From assembly GCA_002238865.1 (NCBI GenBank), contig MPNE01000010.1, forward strand, positions 55,052-119,051: DNA of 64,000 nt. Direction: 5' to 3'. A program made the translations under genes and the position numbers. Positions 1 to 9,709 of this stretch are shown here, one piece after another; the stretch's first letter is position 1; every line of letters begins with the position of its first letter. The notes beneath the pieces were generated by a model that did not search any database, was not told the DNA's origin, and saw nothing but the letters and a program-made list of their open reading frames with translations. The DNA comes from Gemmatimonadetes bacterium bin94 (GTDB lineage Bacteria > Gemmatimonadota > Gemmatimonadetes > Longimicrobiales > Gaopeijiaceae).

Positions 1-1494
1 GTCCAGATCGCCGAAGTATTGGGCGCGCGCCGCGCGGCTTTGCTGGGCCATCACCACGGTCATGCGCTGGACCAGGTCCATTTTCGCGATTTCGTCGTCG
101 GACAGTTCCTTCACGTCGGGGTCGGCCGCGAGGTTGTGGACGCGCGCCACGGGGGCGTGCGCCGGCGGCGGACACGACGGCGCGCTCGCCACGGGGACAT
201 TCGGGCCAAAGGTCTCGCCGCCATCGGACGACGAGGTGAAGAAGAGCTCCCAGCAGCGGCGTGTATCGTCGCGGCGCCGATCGTACCACGCGACGCCCAC
301 CACGCCGTCCCGGTTGACCTCCACGACCGGGAGCATGCGGTCGTCGAGCGGGGCGCCGGGTGCGGGCGGGTCGTTGTCGTTGAGTTGCATTGCGTCGGAC
401 CAGCTCCGGCCGCCATCGGTGGAGCGTCGGAACCAGATGTTCGAGGTGTCGTCGCTCACCTGGTCCCAGACGATGTAGATGTTGTCGCCGTGTGGTCCCC
501 GCGTGCGGTCCCAGGCCACGATGGGCAACGTGAACGCGCTGGTCATTTCGGTCTGGGCATAGGGCCAGGAATGATTGCCCACCCGAAAGGCGACGTCCAC
601 GTCCGTGAAGGTTTCGCCGCCGTCCTCCGACCGCATCGTAAAGAACGGCATCTGGCTGTTCTTGTCGTCGCTGAGCGGGAAAAAGTACTGGTAGAAGGTG
701 ACGAGGAGCGCACCGTCGGAGAGGACGACCGGCTCGGTGGCGACGAGCTTGCCCCCGGGAATGGTCGTGAGCAGCTTCGGCTCGCTCACCGTCTTGCCGC
801 CGTCGTCGAGCGTGTGCAGGAAGAGCTGGAAGTCGTCCCGGATGAACGAGTCGCGCACGTCGTTCCAGACCACGTAGAGGCGTCCGCGGTGGGGGCCGTC
901 GCTCCAGTCCGCCGCGATGCGGGCGTGGTCGGGCGGCACGGGGCTGCGGAGCCGCGCCGGGCCCACCCAGGTCGCGCCCTCGTCGTCGGTCGACCACACC
1001 ATGATCGTGCCGTTGCTGCGGGCGGGTTGGTCGGGCAGTATGCCGCCCAGCGTGTTGGCGCCGATGTAACAGTAGAGAATCCACATCCTGCCGTCCGGGC
1101 CCGGAACCACCATGGGGTCGAAGGAGCCCGTCTCGCTTCCGGGCAGGGTAACGGGTTCCCATGAGACCCCGCCGTTGCGGCTCAAAAAAGCGGCGTTGCT
1201 TCGTGCGGAGAGGCCCTGAGTGGCCGCTGCGCTAGGGAAGCTCATGCCCCCCGTCTGGGTCACCGCGATCAGGAAGTCCGGGTTGTCGGGGCTCGCCGCG
1301 ATCCAGGGCTCGTTGTATTGGCCCGGACCGACGCGGAGATTGGGACCCACGACGACGGCGGGCGACTGAGCCCCGAGCGGGGCGGCGGCGGCGAGGACGA
1401 CCGCCAGTGCCGCGAGGGCGGTGAGCAGCCGGGGCAGGGGAGGGTTGTTGCGTTCAACGATGTCGGTGGGTGGGTGGTGTGGGGTCGTTTTCAT
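1..1494 (-). CDS. secreted BNR/Asp-box repeat (sialidase-fold) protein, 3' end outside window
   Basis: The frame is open for 498 codons from an ATG at 1494 down to the window edge, so the C-terminus is missing. Residues about 20-43 form a hydrophobic signal peptide ending in PLGAQ, so the protein is probably exported. The body carries at least four Asp-box motifs (S-x-D-x-G-x-x-W/F): STDDEGATW, RSEDGGETF, STDGGRSW and SSDGGETF. Asp boxes mark the beta-propeller of sialidases and BNR-repeat glycosidases. No catalytic arginine triad can be assigned by eye, so enzymatic activity is not claimed. Annotated as exo-alpha-sialidase-like by fold only. It is divergent from the flavoprotein gene at 1728. 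Confidence 0.85.
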   Translation of the reverse strand, partial: MKTTPHHPPTDIVERNNPPLPRLLTALAALAVVLAAAAPLGAQSPAVVVGPNLRVGPGQYNEPWIAASPDNPDFLIAVTQTGGMSFPSAAATQGLSARSNAAFLSRNGGVSWEPVTLPGSETGSFDPMVVPGPDGRMWILYCYIGANTLGGILPDQPARSNGTIMVWSTDDEGATWVGPARLRSPVPPDHARIAADWSDGPHRGRLYVVWNDVRDSFIRDDFQLFLHTLDDGGKTVSEPKLLTTIPGGKLVATEPVVLSDGALLVTFYQYFFPLSDDKNSQMPFFTMRSEDGGETFTDVDVAFRVGNHSWPYAQTEMTSAFTLPIVAWDRTRGPHGDNIYIVWDQVSDDTSNIWFRRSTDGGRSWSDAMQLNDNDPPAPGAPLDDRMLPVVEVNRDGVVGVAWYDRRRDDTRRCWELFFTSSSDGGETFGPNVPVASAPSCPPPAHAPVARVHNLAADPDVKELSDDEIAKMDLVQRMTVVMAQQSRAARAQYFGDLD

Positions 1495-1727
1495 GGTCCA
1501 GGTCCTTGCCAGTGGCCCCGACGCCTCACCGCTGTCGGTTCGGCGCGGGGCTCATCCACGGACTGCTGCTACGGATCACCATGGTTGCCCGCTCCGGCCG
1601 AAACAAGGGGATGACCCGGGGTGGTGCCGAACCGGACTCCAACTGTAGAATCCTCTGTCCGCGCCGAACTGGATGTGGGCTACGCTACCGGGTTGCGCCT
1701 TGTGCCCGGATCGGAAACGGGAAACCA

Positions 1728-3035
1728 ATGAACCAGGACTACGACGCGATCATCATCGGGGCGGGCGTGATCGGGGTCTCCGTGGGCTTCGAGTTGGCCA
1801 AACGTGGCTGGCGCACCCTCAACGTGGACAAGCAGCCCACGGCCGGATCCGGTTCGACGTGCAACACCTGCGCGATCATCCGGCTGCACTACTCCACGCC
1901 GGACGGTTGCGCCATGGCCCGGGAAAGCTACTTCCACTGGCTGGACTGGGGGCGCCACCTGGGCGTGGCGGACGAGATGGGGCTTGCCCAATACGTCAAC
2001 ACGGGGTGCCTTGTCATCAAGAACGAGCGCAACCAGGACCTCGCGAACGTCATGCGCGCGCTCGATGAACTTCACGTCGCGTACGAGGACCTTGGTCCCG
2101 GCGAGGTCAGGGCACGCTTCCCCTGGATCGACACAAGGTCGTTCGGCCCCCCGGTCACCACCGGGGACGCGCGTTTCGGCGAGCCGACGGGTGAACACAT
2201 CCGCGGTGCCGTGTACATCCCGGAGTCGGGGTTTATCGACGACCCCACGCTGGCGTGCCACAACGTGCAGCGCGCGTGTGAAGCGCACGGCGGGGCGTTC
2301 ATGTTCAAGGCCGAAGTCGTGCGGATCCTCAGGGACGATGGCCGCGCCGCGGGGGTCAAGCTGTCCGACGGAACAGCGATCCACGCCCCGGTCGTCGTCA
2401 ACGTGGGCGGACCGCACTCGGCGATCATCAACGGCATGGCGGGGGTGCTCGAAGGCATGAACGTCAAGACGCGCGCCCTCAAGCAGGAAGTGTGCTACGT
2501 GCCTGCGCCGGCGGGGCTCGAGTACAACCAGATCGCGCCGCTGATCTCGGACGGGGACATCGGCTGCTACTCCAGGCCGACCACCGGCAATCACATCCTC
2601 ATCGGGTCCGAGGACCCGCCTTGCGACGTGCTGGAGTGGGTCGACGATCCGGACGACTACAACACCAACTTCACCCACCAGTGGGAGACACAGGTGATGC
2701 GCGAGGCCCAGCGGCTGAAGGGCCTGGGCATTCCCGGGCAGACGGGCGGCCTGGTCGACCTCTACGACGTGGCCGACGACTGGATCCCCATCTACGACAA
2801 GTCGGATCTGCCCGGCTTCTACATGGCCGTGGGGACCTCGGGGAACCAGTTCAAGAACGCTCCCGTGGCCGGAAGGCTGATGGCCGAGCTCATCGAGAAG
2901 GTGGAAGGGGGACACGATCACGACCGCGATCCGGTCACGATTCCGTTGCCCTACACGCGCCGAAGCTGCGACATCGGCTTCTTCAGCCGTCTCCGGACCC
3001 TCAATCCCGACTCGTCGTACTCGGTGATCGGATGA
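1728..3035 (+). CDS. FAD-dependent oxidoreductase of the DAO/sarcosine oxidase beta family
   Basis: 435 residues from ATG 1728. The N-terminus has the dinucleotide-binding fold signature IIIGAGVIGVSVGFELAKRG (residues 7-26), followed by the DAO-family segment around GSGSTCNTCAIIR. Family members oxidise secondary or tertiary N-methyl amines or amino acids with FAD. It lies 70 bp upstream of a soxBDAG set and is clearly paralogous to SoxB (3106), so it probably acts on a related amine in the same pathway. The longer reading frame upstream to 1470 is not coding-like and was discarded. The substrate is unknown; dimethylglycine or another N-methyl amino acid is a guess. Confidence 0.85.
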   Translation: MNQDYDAIIIGAGVIGVSVGFELAKRGWRTLNVDKQPTAGSGSTCNTCAIIRLHYSTPDGCAMARESYFHWLDWGRHLGVADEMGLAQYVNTGCLVIKNERNQDLANVMRALDELHVAYEDLGPGEVRARFPWIDTRSFGPPVTTGDARFGEPTGEHIRGAVYIPESGFIDDPTLACHNVQRACEAHGGAFMFKAEVVRILRDDGRAAGVKLSDGTAIHAPVVVNVGGPHSAIINGMAGVLEGMNVKTRALKQEVCYVPAPAGLEYNQIAPLISDGDIGCYSRPTTGNHILIGSEDPPCDVLEWVDDPDDYNTNFTHQWETQVMREAQRLKGLGIPGQTGGLVDLYDVADDWIPIYDKSDLPGFYMAVGTSGNQFKNAPVAGRLMAELIEKVEGGHDHDRDPVTIPLPYTRRSCDIGFFSRLRTLNPDSSYSVIG

Positions 3036-3105
3036 GGCGTCGGTCGGGGATCGCGTCTGATGTGACCGGTCACCGAGACCAGTCATAACCGGGGCGAGGA
3101 GTCCC

Positions 3106-4326
3106 TTGAGCTACCTGAGGCTGCGCCGGCTGTGGAAACCGTCGCCCCTCAAGCGCCGCTACGAGGTGGTCATCATCGGCGGGGGCATTCACGGACTCGC
3201 GACCGCCTACTACCTGGCGCGCCATCACGGCATACGCGATGTGGCCGTGCTGGAATCGCAGTACATCGGCTTCGGCGGCTCGGGACGCAACACCGCGATC
3301 GTGCGGGCGAACCAGCGGACGGTAGAGAACGTGCGGCTCTACGAGGAAGGCCTGAAGCTGTGGCGGGTGCTGACCGACGAGCTGGACTACAACCTCATGT
3401 TCTTCAACTGCGGGGTCCTGGGCCTGGGGCACAGCGAGGCCTCGGTGAGCGCGTTTCGCATGTTGTGCAACACGCACAACTTCCTGGGCGTGAAGTCGGA
3501 GCTTCTGGATCCGCAGCAGTGCGCGGAGATGATCCCGGGGCTCGACATTTCCGACCGCCTTGCCTTCCCCGTTCAGGCCGGGCTGTACCACCCGCCGGGC
3601 GGGGTCGTGCGGCACGATGCGGTGGTGTGGGGGCTGGCCAAGGGGGCGTCCGCGCACGGCGTGCACATCCACCAGGGCTGTGAAGTCCAGGGCATCGACA
3701 CCGAGGGAGGGCGCGTCACCGGAGTCCGCACCACGCTCGGACCCATCGGATGCAAGCGGCTGGGCATCATGGCGGGAGGGTACGGCGGTGCCGTGGCCGC
3801 CATGCTCGGGATGGAGCTGCCGATCCACCCCCTCACCATCCAGGCGATGGTCACGCACCCTTTGAAGCCGTTTCTCCACCATGTGTTCAGTTCGGGCGCG
3901 TATCACGTCTATGCCAACCAGACCCTCAAGGGCGAGATTGCGACCGGCGCGCACATGGACCCGCAGGTCAACTACACCAACGATGCCACCGCGTACTACC
4001 TGAAGCACCAGGCCGAGGCGCTGACCGAGCTCATTCCCGCGCTGCGCGGCGTCCGCTTCATGCGCATCTGGGCTGGCCTCGCCGACATGACCCCCGACAT
4101 GGCCCCGATCATGGAAGGCAACCTGGGCTATGACGGACTCTTCCTCGACGCCGGTTGGGGTTACTTCGGCTTCAAGTCCGGGCCGGTGGCGGGGAAGTAC
4201 ATGGCGGAGTACATGGCCACGGACGAAAGGCCGGCGATGCTGAGGGCGTTTCAGCTGAAACGTTTTCTGGAGAACCGCTACTCCGGGGAGACCGCGGCGG
4301 CGATGAAATACGGGCACTGGGACTGA
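3106..4326 (+). CDS. soxB: sarcosine oxidase subunit beta
   Basis: 406 residues, TTG start at 3106 with GAGGAG four bases upstream. The FAD-binding motif VVIIGGGIHGLATAYYLARH is at residues 21-40, followed by the SoxB-type segment FGGSGRNTAIVRANQR. Length matches SoxB of heterotetrameric sarcosine oxidase (about 400). In that complex SoxB carries FAD and covalent FMN and oxidises sarcosine to glycine with transfer of the methyl carbon to tetrahydrofolate. Its stop overlaps the soxD start (TGATG), so the two are translationally coupled. Recognition rests on the ordered neighbours soxD, soxA and soxG as well as its own sequence. Confidence 0.92.
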   Translation: MSYLRLRRLWKPSPLKRRYEVVIIGGGIHGLATAYYLARHHGIRDVAVLESQYIGFGGSGRNTAIVRANQRTVENVRLYEEGLKLWRVLTDELDYNLMFFNCGVLGLGHSEASVSAFRMLCNTHNFLGVKSELLDPQQCAEMIPGLDISDRLAFPVQAGLYHPPGGVVRHDAVVWGLAKGASAHGVHIHQGCEVQGIDTEGGRVTGVRTTLGPIGCKRLGIMAGGYGGAVAAMLGMELPIHPLTIQAMVTHPLKPFLHHVFSSGAYHVYANQTLKGEIATGAHMDPQVNYTNDATAYYLKHQAEALTELIPALRGVRFMRIWAGLADMTPDMAPIMEGNLGYDGLFLDAGWGYFGFKSGPVAGKYMAEYMATDERPAMLRAFQLKRFLENRYSGETAAAMKYGHWD

Positions 4327-4571
4327 TGACCTTCCGTCTCACCTGCCCCGTCTGCGGCAAGCGCGACGTATACGAGTTCACCTTCGGAGGACAGGAAAGG
4401 GGGCCGCGCCCCGGTCAGGAGGGCCTGAGCGCCGAGGATCACTTCCGCTGGACCCAGTACCGGCTCATTCCGTACGCGCCGGGGGAGGAGTGGTGGTACC
4501 ACGCACAGGGCTGCGGCCTGTGGTTCAAGACCACGCGTGATCCGGCGACGAACCGGGAGGTGGAGGAATGA
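4326..4571 (+). CDS. soxD: sarcosine oxidase subunit delta
   Basis: 81 residues, about the family size. The CPVCGKRDV motif near the N-terminus, with EWWYHAQGCGLWF near the C-terminus (C-x2-C ... H-x3-C), is the zinc-binding pattern of the delta subunit. The GGQERGPRPG segment also matches the family. Delta is a small structural subunit of the soluble heterotetramer. The start overlaps the soxB stop and the stop overlaps the soxA start (ATGA), the expected gene order and spacing for a soxBDAG operon. Confidence 0.93.
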   Translation: MTFRLTCPVCGKRDVYEFTFGGQERGPRPGQEGLSAEDHFRWTQYRLIPYAPGEEWWYHAQGCGLWFKTTRDPATNREVEE

Positions 4572-7500
4572 CGGCCCACCGTCCGGGCGCCGTGGCCGCG
4601 GCTGCAGACGGGTCGCGGCCGGCGTCGCCCCACCGCCTGCCGTGCGGATCCACCTGCCGGGTCGATCTGTCGCGGCCGCTCTCGTTCGACTTTCTCGGAC
4701 GTCCGATGACCGGCTTTGCGGGCGACACCGTGGCTTCCGCGCTCTACGCCAACGGCGTCAGGATCTTCAGCCGCAGTCTCAAGTACCACCGTCCGCGCGG
4801 CCTGTACAGCATTGAGGGCGAGTCGGCCACCACCTACATGGCCATCGACGGAGTGCCGAACGAGTGTGCCGAGACCACGGAACTGCGTGCGGGCATGTCC
4901 GTGCGGGCCCAGAATGTGCGCGGGGATCCGAAGACGGACCGGTTCGGGTTCATCGGCGCCTTCGAACGGCTCATGCCGGCCGGGTTCTACTACCGGCTGG
5001 GCCACCGCCCCTACAGTCTCTGGCCCTTGTTTCAGAACGGTCTGCGGCGCATGGCGGGCACGGGCGTGCTCGATCCCCGGCGGGAATATCGACCGGGCGT
5101 GCGTGCCGAGCGCTACCTGAACGTGGATGTGGCGGTGGTGGGGGGAGGGACGGCGGGAATGGAAGCGGCGCTCGCGGCGGCGGAGCGCGGGCTTCGGGTG
5201 TGCGTCTTCGAGCGGCGGCCGTGGATGGGCGGACACCACGCCTGGCGGGTGAGGGAGTTCGAGGGAAAGCCGCTGTGGCAGCGGGCCAGCGAACTGGAGG
5301 CACGGGTTCGCGCGACGGAGAACGTCCGCGTCCTCACCCGGTCACCGGTTACCGGCGTGTGGGGAGAGAACCTGGTGACCGGGTTTACGGTCGGGGGCGA
5401 CGACGACCCCTTCCGGGAGTGCCATTGGGAGTGCCGCGCCAGGACGGTGGTGGTCGCCGCGGGGTGCATGGACCGGCCTCTCGTCTTCAACCACAACGAC
5501 CGCCCCGGGGTGATGCAACCGGGCGCGGCGTGGCGGCTCGCGCGCACCTATGGGGTCAGCCCGGGAAAGGTGGCCGTCGTCAGCGTCGGCGACGATCTCG
5601 GCCTGGAGGCGGCGGTCGACCTGACGCGCCTCGGGGTGGAGGTGCGCGCGGTCGTGGATTCCCGGCGGCGCGGGCACGATCCCGCTCTGCTCGAGGAGCT
5701 GTACGACCTGCGGATTCCCTTCCGTAGCCGGTGGTCGGCCTCGCGGGCCAAGGGCGGAAAGCACGTCACGGGGTGCGACGTGTGGGGCATGAGCGGCATC
5801 GGTCCGAACAGCTACACATGCGACCTGGTGGTCGCCAACGCGGGTGCACAGCCCAGGATCGGGGTTCTGGCGACGGTCAAGGCGAAGCTCGGGTACTGCC
5901 GGCACACTCACAGCTACCAGCCGGTGGAGCTGCCCGACGACGTGTTCGTTGCAGGGAGCATGACCGGGCTGCGCGACCCCGGATCGATCACCGAGTCGGG
6001 GCGGCTCGCGGGGCTGCGGGCGGCAGCGTTTTGCCGGCGGCAGGGAACGGCCCTGGACGCGCGCCGGATCGGGCGGGCGGAGCCGGCCGGAGAGGCCGGG
6101 CCCTCCAGCCCGGGCGACAACTGCCCCCCCGCGCTCTCCGCGGCGATCGAGAAGGCCACGAGCACGCTCGCTTCCCGTCCCGGGCCTGTCGCAGGGACCG
6201 GTATCTTCCGCGGACAGGGGATCGGTCGCGGCGCGAAGGCGTTCGTCGATCTGGACGAGGACGGCACCTACAAGAACGTGGTCGAGTCGGCCGCCCAGGG
6301 CTTCGACGCCCCCGAGTTGGCCAAACGGTTCGGCGGGTTCGGGCTCGGTCCGGGCCAGTACCGCGTCACCGGGCAGAATCTGGCGATGATCATGGCCGCA
6401 ATGGGACTCGATTCCGGCAAGGCCACAGTCCCCGCACCGACGACGGTGCGGCCCCCCCTCGTCCCCCCGAGCCTCGCGACGCTGGCCGGGCCGCCTCACG
6501 ACGTGCACAAGCGAACGCCGTTGCACGATGAACAGACCGCGCGGGGCGCGATCTTTCGCCGGATGGGACCGTGGGAGCGCGCCCGATATTTCTCCGAGGA
6601 TCCGAGTTGCCGCGACGAGATCCTGGGCGTTCGCCGCAACGTGGGGCTCCTCGACAGCTCGCCGCTGGGAAAGTTCCGGATCTTCGGTCCCGACGCCCTG
6701 AATGCGCTGCAGCGGGTGTACATCTCCGACATGCGCAAGGCGCGCCCCGGCCGGTGCATGTACTCGGCAATGTGCAACGATATGGGCCAACTAATGGACG
6801 ATGGCGTAGTTGTCAAGGAAAGCGAGAACGGGTACTACTTCACGACGAGCTCGGCCCGGGCCGGGACGACGGTGGAATGGTTCCGCTATCACACCCGCTA
6901 CGACGGGTGGGACTACCACCTCGTGAACATCACGGATGTCCTGGGCTCGCTGAACCTGGCCGGGCCCAATGCGCGAAGGGTGCTGGAACGGGTGACCCGC
7001 GACGATGTCTCGAACGACGCCTTCCCGTACATGGGCGTCCGCCGGATCACCGTGGGGGACGGGGTCGAAGTGCGGTGCCTGCGTCTGGGCTTCGTCGGCG
7101 AGCTGTCATTCGAGTTACACGTCCCATCGAGCTATTGCCAGTACGTGTGGGGTTTACTAGTTGATGCCGGGGCCGACTTCGGGATGCAGCCGATCGGTCT
7201 GGAGGCCCAGAACTGCCTGCGCGCCGAGAAGGGGCACATCATCATCGGGGCCGAATCGGAGCAGCGCGTGATTCTGACGGACATCGGGATGGGGTGGATG
7301 TGGGACCGCCGGGACACCGCGTCGAAGAAGGTGGGCGCCCCCGCGCTGCGAGCCTGTGCAGAGCAGCCGGGCCGCATGAAGCTGGTGGGGTTCCGGGTGG
7401 ATGAGGGGTCGGGGTCCCACCGGGGCGATCTGGAGGCCGCGCCGGGTGCGCAGCCGGGCGGGGGTCCGGGCGACGGCGCGGTGATCGTCGCCGACGGCGA

Positions 7501-7705
7501 GGTCGTCGGATACGTGTGCACGACGCGCCGCAGCGAGACGCTGGGGTGGCGGTACGGGATGGCCCTGGTGCGTGAGGAGCATGCCGCGCGGGGGGCTGGG
7601 CTGAACATCTACGAGAACTTGGGATCGGGACGCAAGTCCACCTGTTCGGCTACGGTCGTCGCCCCGCACTTCTACGACCCCAGGGGAGAGAGGCTGCGCG
7701 CATGA
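4568..7705 (+). CDS. soxA: sarcosine oxidase subunit alpha
   Basis: 1045 residues, close to the usual alpha-subunit length. Order of domains: a small 2Fe-2S-derived (Fer2_4) domain at about 30-125 (PLSFDFLGRPMTGFAGDTVA, YHRPRGLYSIEG); a pyridine-nucleotide binding fold at about 185-220 (VAVVGGGTAGMEAALAAAER); a BFD-like middle region; and a GcvT/aminomethyltransferase folate-binding domain from about residue 650. The C-terminal domain carries GLEAQNCLRAEKG, typical of the family. It binds NAD+ and tetrahydrofolate and takes up the methyl carbon as 5,10-methylene-THF. The stop overlaps the soxG start. Confidence 0.93.
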   Translation: MTAHRPGAVAAAADGSRPASPHRLPCGSTCRVDLSRPLSFDFLGRPMTGFAGDTVASALYANGVRIFSRSLKYHRPRGLYSIEGESATTYMAIDGVPNECAETTELRAGMSVRAQNVRGDPKTDRFGFIGAFERLMPAGFYYRLGHRPYSLWPLFQNGLRRMAGTGVLDPRREYRPGVRAERYLNVDVAVVGGGTAGMEAALAAAERGLRVCVFERRPWMGGHHAWRVREFEGKPLWQRASELEARVRATENVRVLTRSPVTGVWGENLVTGFTVGGDDDPFRECHWECRARTVVVAAGCMDRPLVFNHNDRPGVMQPGAAWRLARTYGVSPGKVAVVSVGDDLGLEAAVDLTRLGVEVRAVVDSRRRGHDPALLEELYDLRIPFRSRWSASRAKGGKHVTGCDVWGMSGIGPNSYTCDLVVANAGAQPRIGVLATVKAKLGYCRHTHSYQPVELPDDVFVAGSMTGLRDPGSITESGRLAGLRAAAFCRRQGTALDARRIGRAEPAGEAGPSSPGDNCPPALSAAIEKATSTLASRPGPVAGTGIFRGQGIGRGAKAFVDLDEDGTYKNVVESAAQGFDAPELAKRFGGFGLGPGQYRVTGQNLAMIMAAMGLDSGKATVPAPTTVRPPLVPPSLATLAGPPHDVHKRTPLHDEQTARGAIFRRMGPWERARYFSEDPSCRDEILGVRRNVGLLDSSPLGKFRIFGPDALNALQRVYISDMRKARPGRCMYSAMCNDMGQLMDDGVVVKESENGYYFTTSSARAGTTVEWFRYHTRYDGWDYHLVNITDVLGSLNLAGPNARRVLERVTRDDVSNDAFPYMGVRRITVGDGVEVRCLRLGFVGELSFELHVPSSYCQYVWGLLVDAGADFGMQPIGLEAQNCLRAEKGHIIIGAESEQRVILTDIGMGWMWDRRDTASKKVGAPALRACAEQPGRMKLVGFRVDEGSGSHRGDLEAAPGAQPGGGPGDGAVIVADGEVVGYVCTTRRSETLGWRYGMALVREEHAARGAGLNIYENLGSGRKSTCSATVVAPHFYDPRGERLRA

Positions 7706-8415
7706 GCGGGCGGGACGAGAGCGCGGCTGCGCCGGCCGGGGGAATCGCGCGGACAGGGCCGATCGCGCCGACCGCCCACCGCCGCTCCCCGGTCGTCTTC
7801 GACGCCAACCCCGCCACGACCGAGGTGCGGGACGGCTGGACCGTGGCGCTTCGCTACCGGCACGAAGAACAGCACGCGGGCCCCCTTCTGGTCGACCTGA
7901 GCCACCGCCGCCGCTGGGACTATCAGGACGGCAGCGTGGCGACCCAACGGCCCATGGATCTGCCCGTGCCGCGGGAATATGGTCAGGTAGGGGTGCATGG
8001 TTCCCTGGTCATCAACCGCATGAACCGCACCCAGGTCGCGATCTGGCACCTGGGCGACGACCCGGCCCCCACCCCGCCCCCCGAGACCGCCTTCACCGAG
8101 ATCACGGACGGACACTGCATGCTGGCGTTCGTCGGTCCGGAAGTCCCCGCCGTGCTGGAACACCTCACGTCCCTCGACCTCTTCGACCCGGCCCGCGCCA
8201 CGCCCTTTCTCACCCAGGGGCCGGTGCTGCACGTCCCCTGCCAGATCGTCACGTTCTCCAGCGACCTGGTCATCATGACGCTGGCCAGAGGCTACGGCGA
8301 GATGTTCGCGCACGCCGCTCTGCATTCGGGCGCCCTGGCTGGACTCCGGCCCGGCGGCGAGGACGCGTTCAAGCGGGCGTTTGCACGGGCAACGGCGACT
8401 TCCGCTTGTGGATGA
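7702..8415 (+). CDS. soxG: sarcosine oxidase subunit gamma-like
   Basis: 237 residues; the ATG at 7702 overlaps the soxA stop. Gamma subunits are poorly conserved members of the GcvT-like fold family and are recognised mainly by position. Here the segment FVGPEVPAVLEHLTSLDL, the GPVLHVPCQIV strand and the C-terminal RGYGEMFAHAALHSG fit the family. About 30 extra residues precede the conserved part. It is the last gene of the operon and ends convergently with the gene at 8593. No terminator hairpin is obvious in the 177 bp between them. Confidence 0.8.
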   Translation: MSGRDESAAAPAGGIARTGPIAPTAHRRSPVVFDANPATTEVRDGWTVALRYRHEEQHAGPLLVDLSHRRRWDYQDGSVATQRPMDLPVPREYGQVGVHGSLVINRMNRTQVAIWHLGDDPAPTPPPETAFTEITDGHCMLAFVGPEVPAVLEHLTSLDLFDPARATPFLTQGPVLHVPCQIVTFSSDLVIMTLARGYGEMFAHAALHSGALAGLRPGGEDAFKRAFARATATSACG

Positions 8416-8592
8416 CTCGGCCATTCGGGCGCGCCCGATCGAAGGGTGCCTGTAATGGGGGGTCATGACTGCGCCCAGAACGGTAAGTAGCAGTGCCGCT
8501 CCTCATGGCGGCGGCGTGCGGAAGCAACGTCGAGGAGGTCTCGGAAGTGATGCGACCACCGCCGCCTCGCCCCTCGGACCCGACCTTGATCG

Positions 8593-9546
8593 CTACGCCT
8601 CGGGGCCTTCCCTCGGAAAGCCCCTGAAAGGGTTCGGAAGAGACTTCGGGCTCGAAAAGCCCCCACCGGTCTCGATGTCGACGGCTATCGAGCCGATCAG
8701 GTTCCGGATCGCCTTCTTACCGCGGCGCAATCCGTAGCGATACAATCTGCGCCAGCCCAGCATCGCCGCTGTTCCGCCAGCAAGGAAGCCCGCCACCGCC
8801 GCGCCGGCTGCGAGACCTCCAATCCCGAGGGCGGCGCCCGCGGCTGCGCCCACGAAGCCACCTCCGACGCCGCCCAACGACGCGAGCACCCCCGAGAGGC
8901 TGCCTCCGACCCACAGAGTGAGCTTGTGGCTGTGCGTCAGGCTCGCTTGAACGGTCAACTCGGTCGCGGGCGGCGTGGTCTCCAGGCGCCGGAGGCTGAA
9001 GAGCAGTTGCTTCAGGTCTGCCATGGCCATCTCGTACGCGAACGACTGGTCTGCCGTGGTTGGCGTGTACGAATAGGCAGGAGTCTTGAAAACCAGTACG
9101 CCTCCGTCGAGAGGATCGACTCCGTGGTGGTCGACGAGACTCAGGCGATACGGGCGCTTCGGGAGGATGCGCTGCATGGCGGCGTAGACCTCTTCCGCCG
9201 GGGCGCGGATCACCCGTGAGACCTCCAGGGTAAGCGGGGGGTGCCCCAGGAAACGTGCCGCCATCGCCGGCGGCCGGACCTGGCTTCCTTCGACAAGGGC
9301 CCGGCTGCGAGACTCCACGAGTGCACGATCAAGGAACTCGGACGAGATTCCGGCTCCCTCCGCGGCGGCCCGGACATCCTCGACGCGGTACCCTTCGACC
9401 TCCACCGGGTCGGTGGAATGCCCCCGTGGGGCGAGCTGTTGCGAACGCTCTTCGAGGCGGCGGGCGGCCTCGGCCTGCAGCTCGGCCGCGCGTCGCCAGA
9501 GCGCGCGTGCCTGCTCCTCGGAGATGCGTGTTTCGTCGTCGCTCAT
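8593..9546 (-). CDS. membrane-associated protein of unknown function
   Basis: 317 residues from ATG 9546; the longer frame to 9678 was not used because its first 44 residues look non-coding. Residues about 1-60 are charged and helical (SEEQARALWRRAAELQAEAA), probably a short coiled coil. A central alpha/beta-like segment follows. Residues about 225-265 are a glycine/alanine-rich stretch (GGVGGGFVGAAAGAALGIGG) that could form a membrane hairpin. The tail is basic (YRYGLRRGKKAIRNL). I do not recognise the family. It is convergent with soxG and upstream of nothing obvious, so no role is assigned. Confidence 0.7.
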   Translation of the reverse strand: MSDDETRISEEQARALWRRAAELQAEAARRLEERSQQLAPRGHSTDPVEVEGYRVEDVRAAAEGAGISSEFLDRALVESRSRALVEGSQVRPPAMAARFLGHPPLTLEVSRVIRAPAEEVYAAMQRILPKRPYRLSLVDHHGVDPLDGGVLVFKTPAYSYTPTTADQSFAYEMAMADLKQLLFSLRRLETTPPATELTVQASLTHSHKLTLWVGGSLSGVLASLGGVGGGFVGAAAGAALGIGGLAAGAAVAGFLAGGTAAMLGWRRLYRYGLRRGKKAIRNLIGSIAVDIETGGGFSSPKSLPNPFRGFPREGPEA

Positions 9547-9709
9547 GGGATCCAAGTTGCCCTGACGACTCGGGGAGCGCCACGTTGCACCACTCGCTCC
9601 CACCGGTGACCCACTGCCTTGGATCCAGGACGTGTACACGCCCGCCGGAGTCGGCGCGCACAAAGGCAACGCGGACAAACTCCTCCGGGCCCTGTCCCGC
9701 TCGACCCCC

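Noticed and set aside
19..1164. 381-codon rightward open frame
   Set aside because: It is the complement of the BNR-repeat gene, which runs open for 498 codons leftward with signal peptide and Asp boxes; the rightward product is His/Arg/Val-rich shadow sequence.
1680..4317. Two long leftward frames (468 and 415 codons) opposite the DAO flavoprotein and soxB
   Set aside because: High-GC antisense shadows; no motifs, and the plus strand carries complete FAD-binding proteins with overlapping operon starts.
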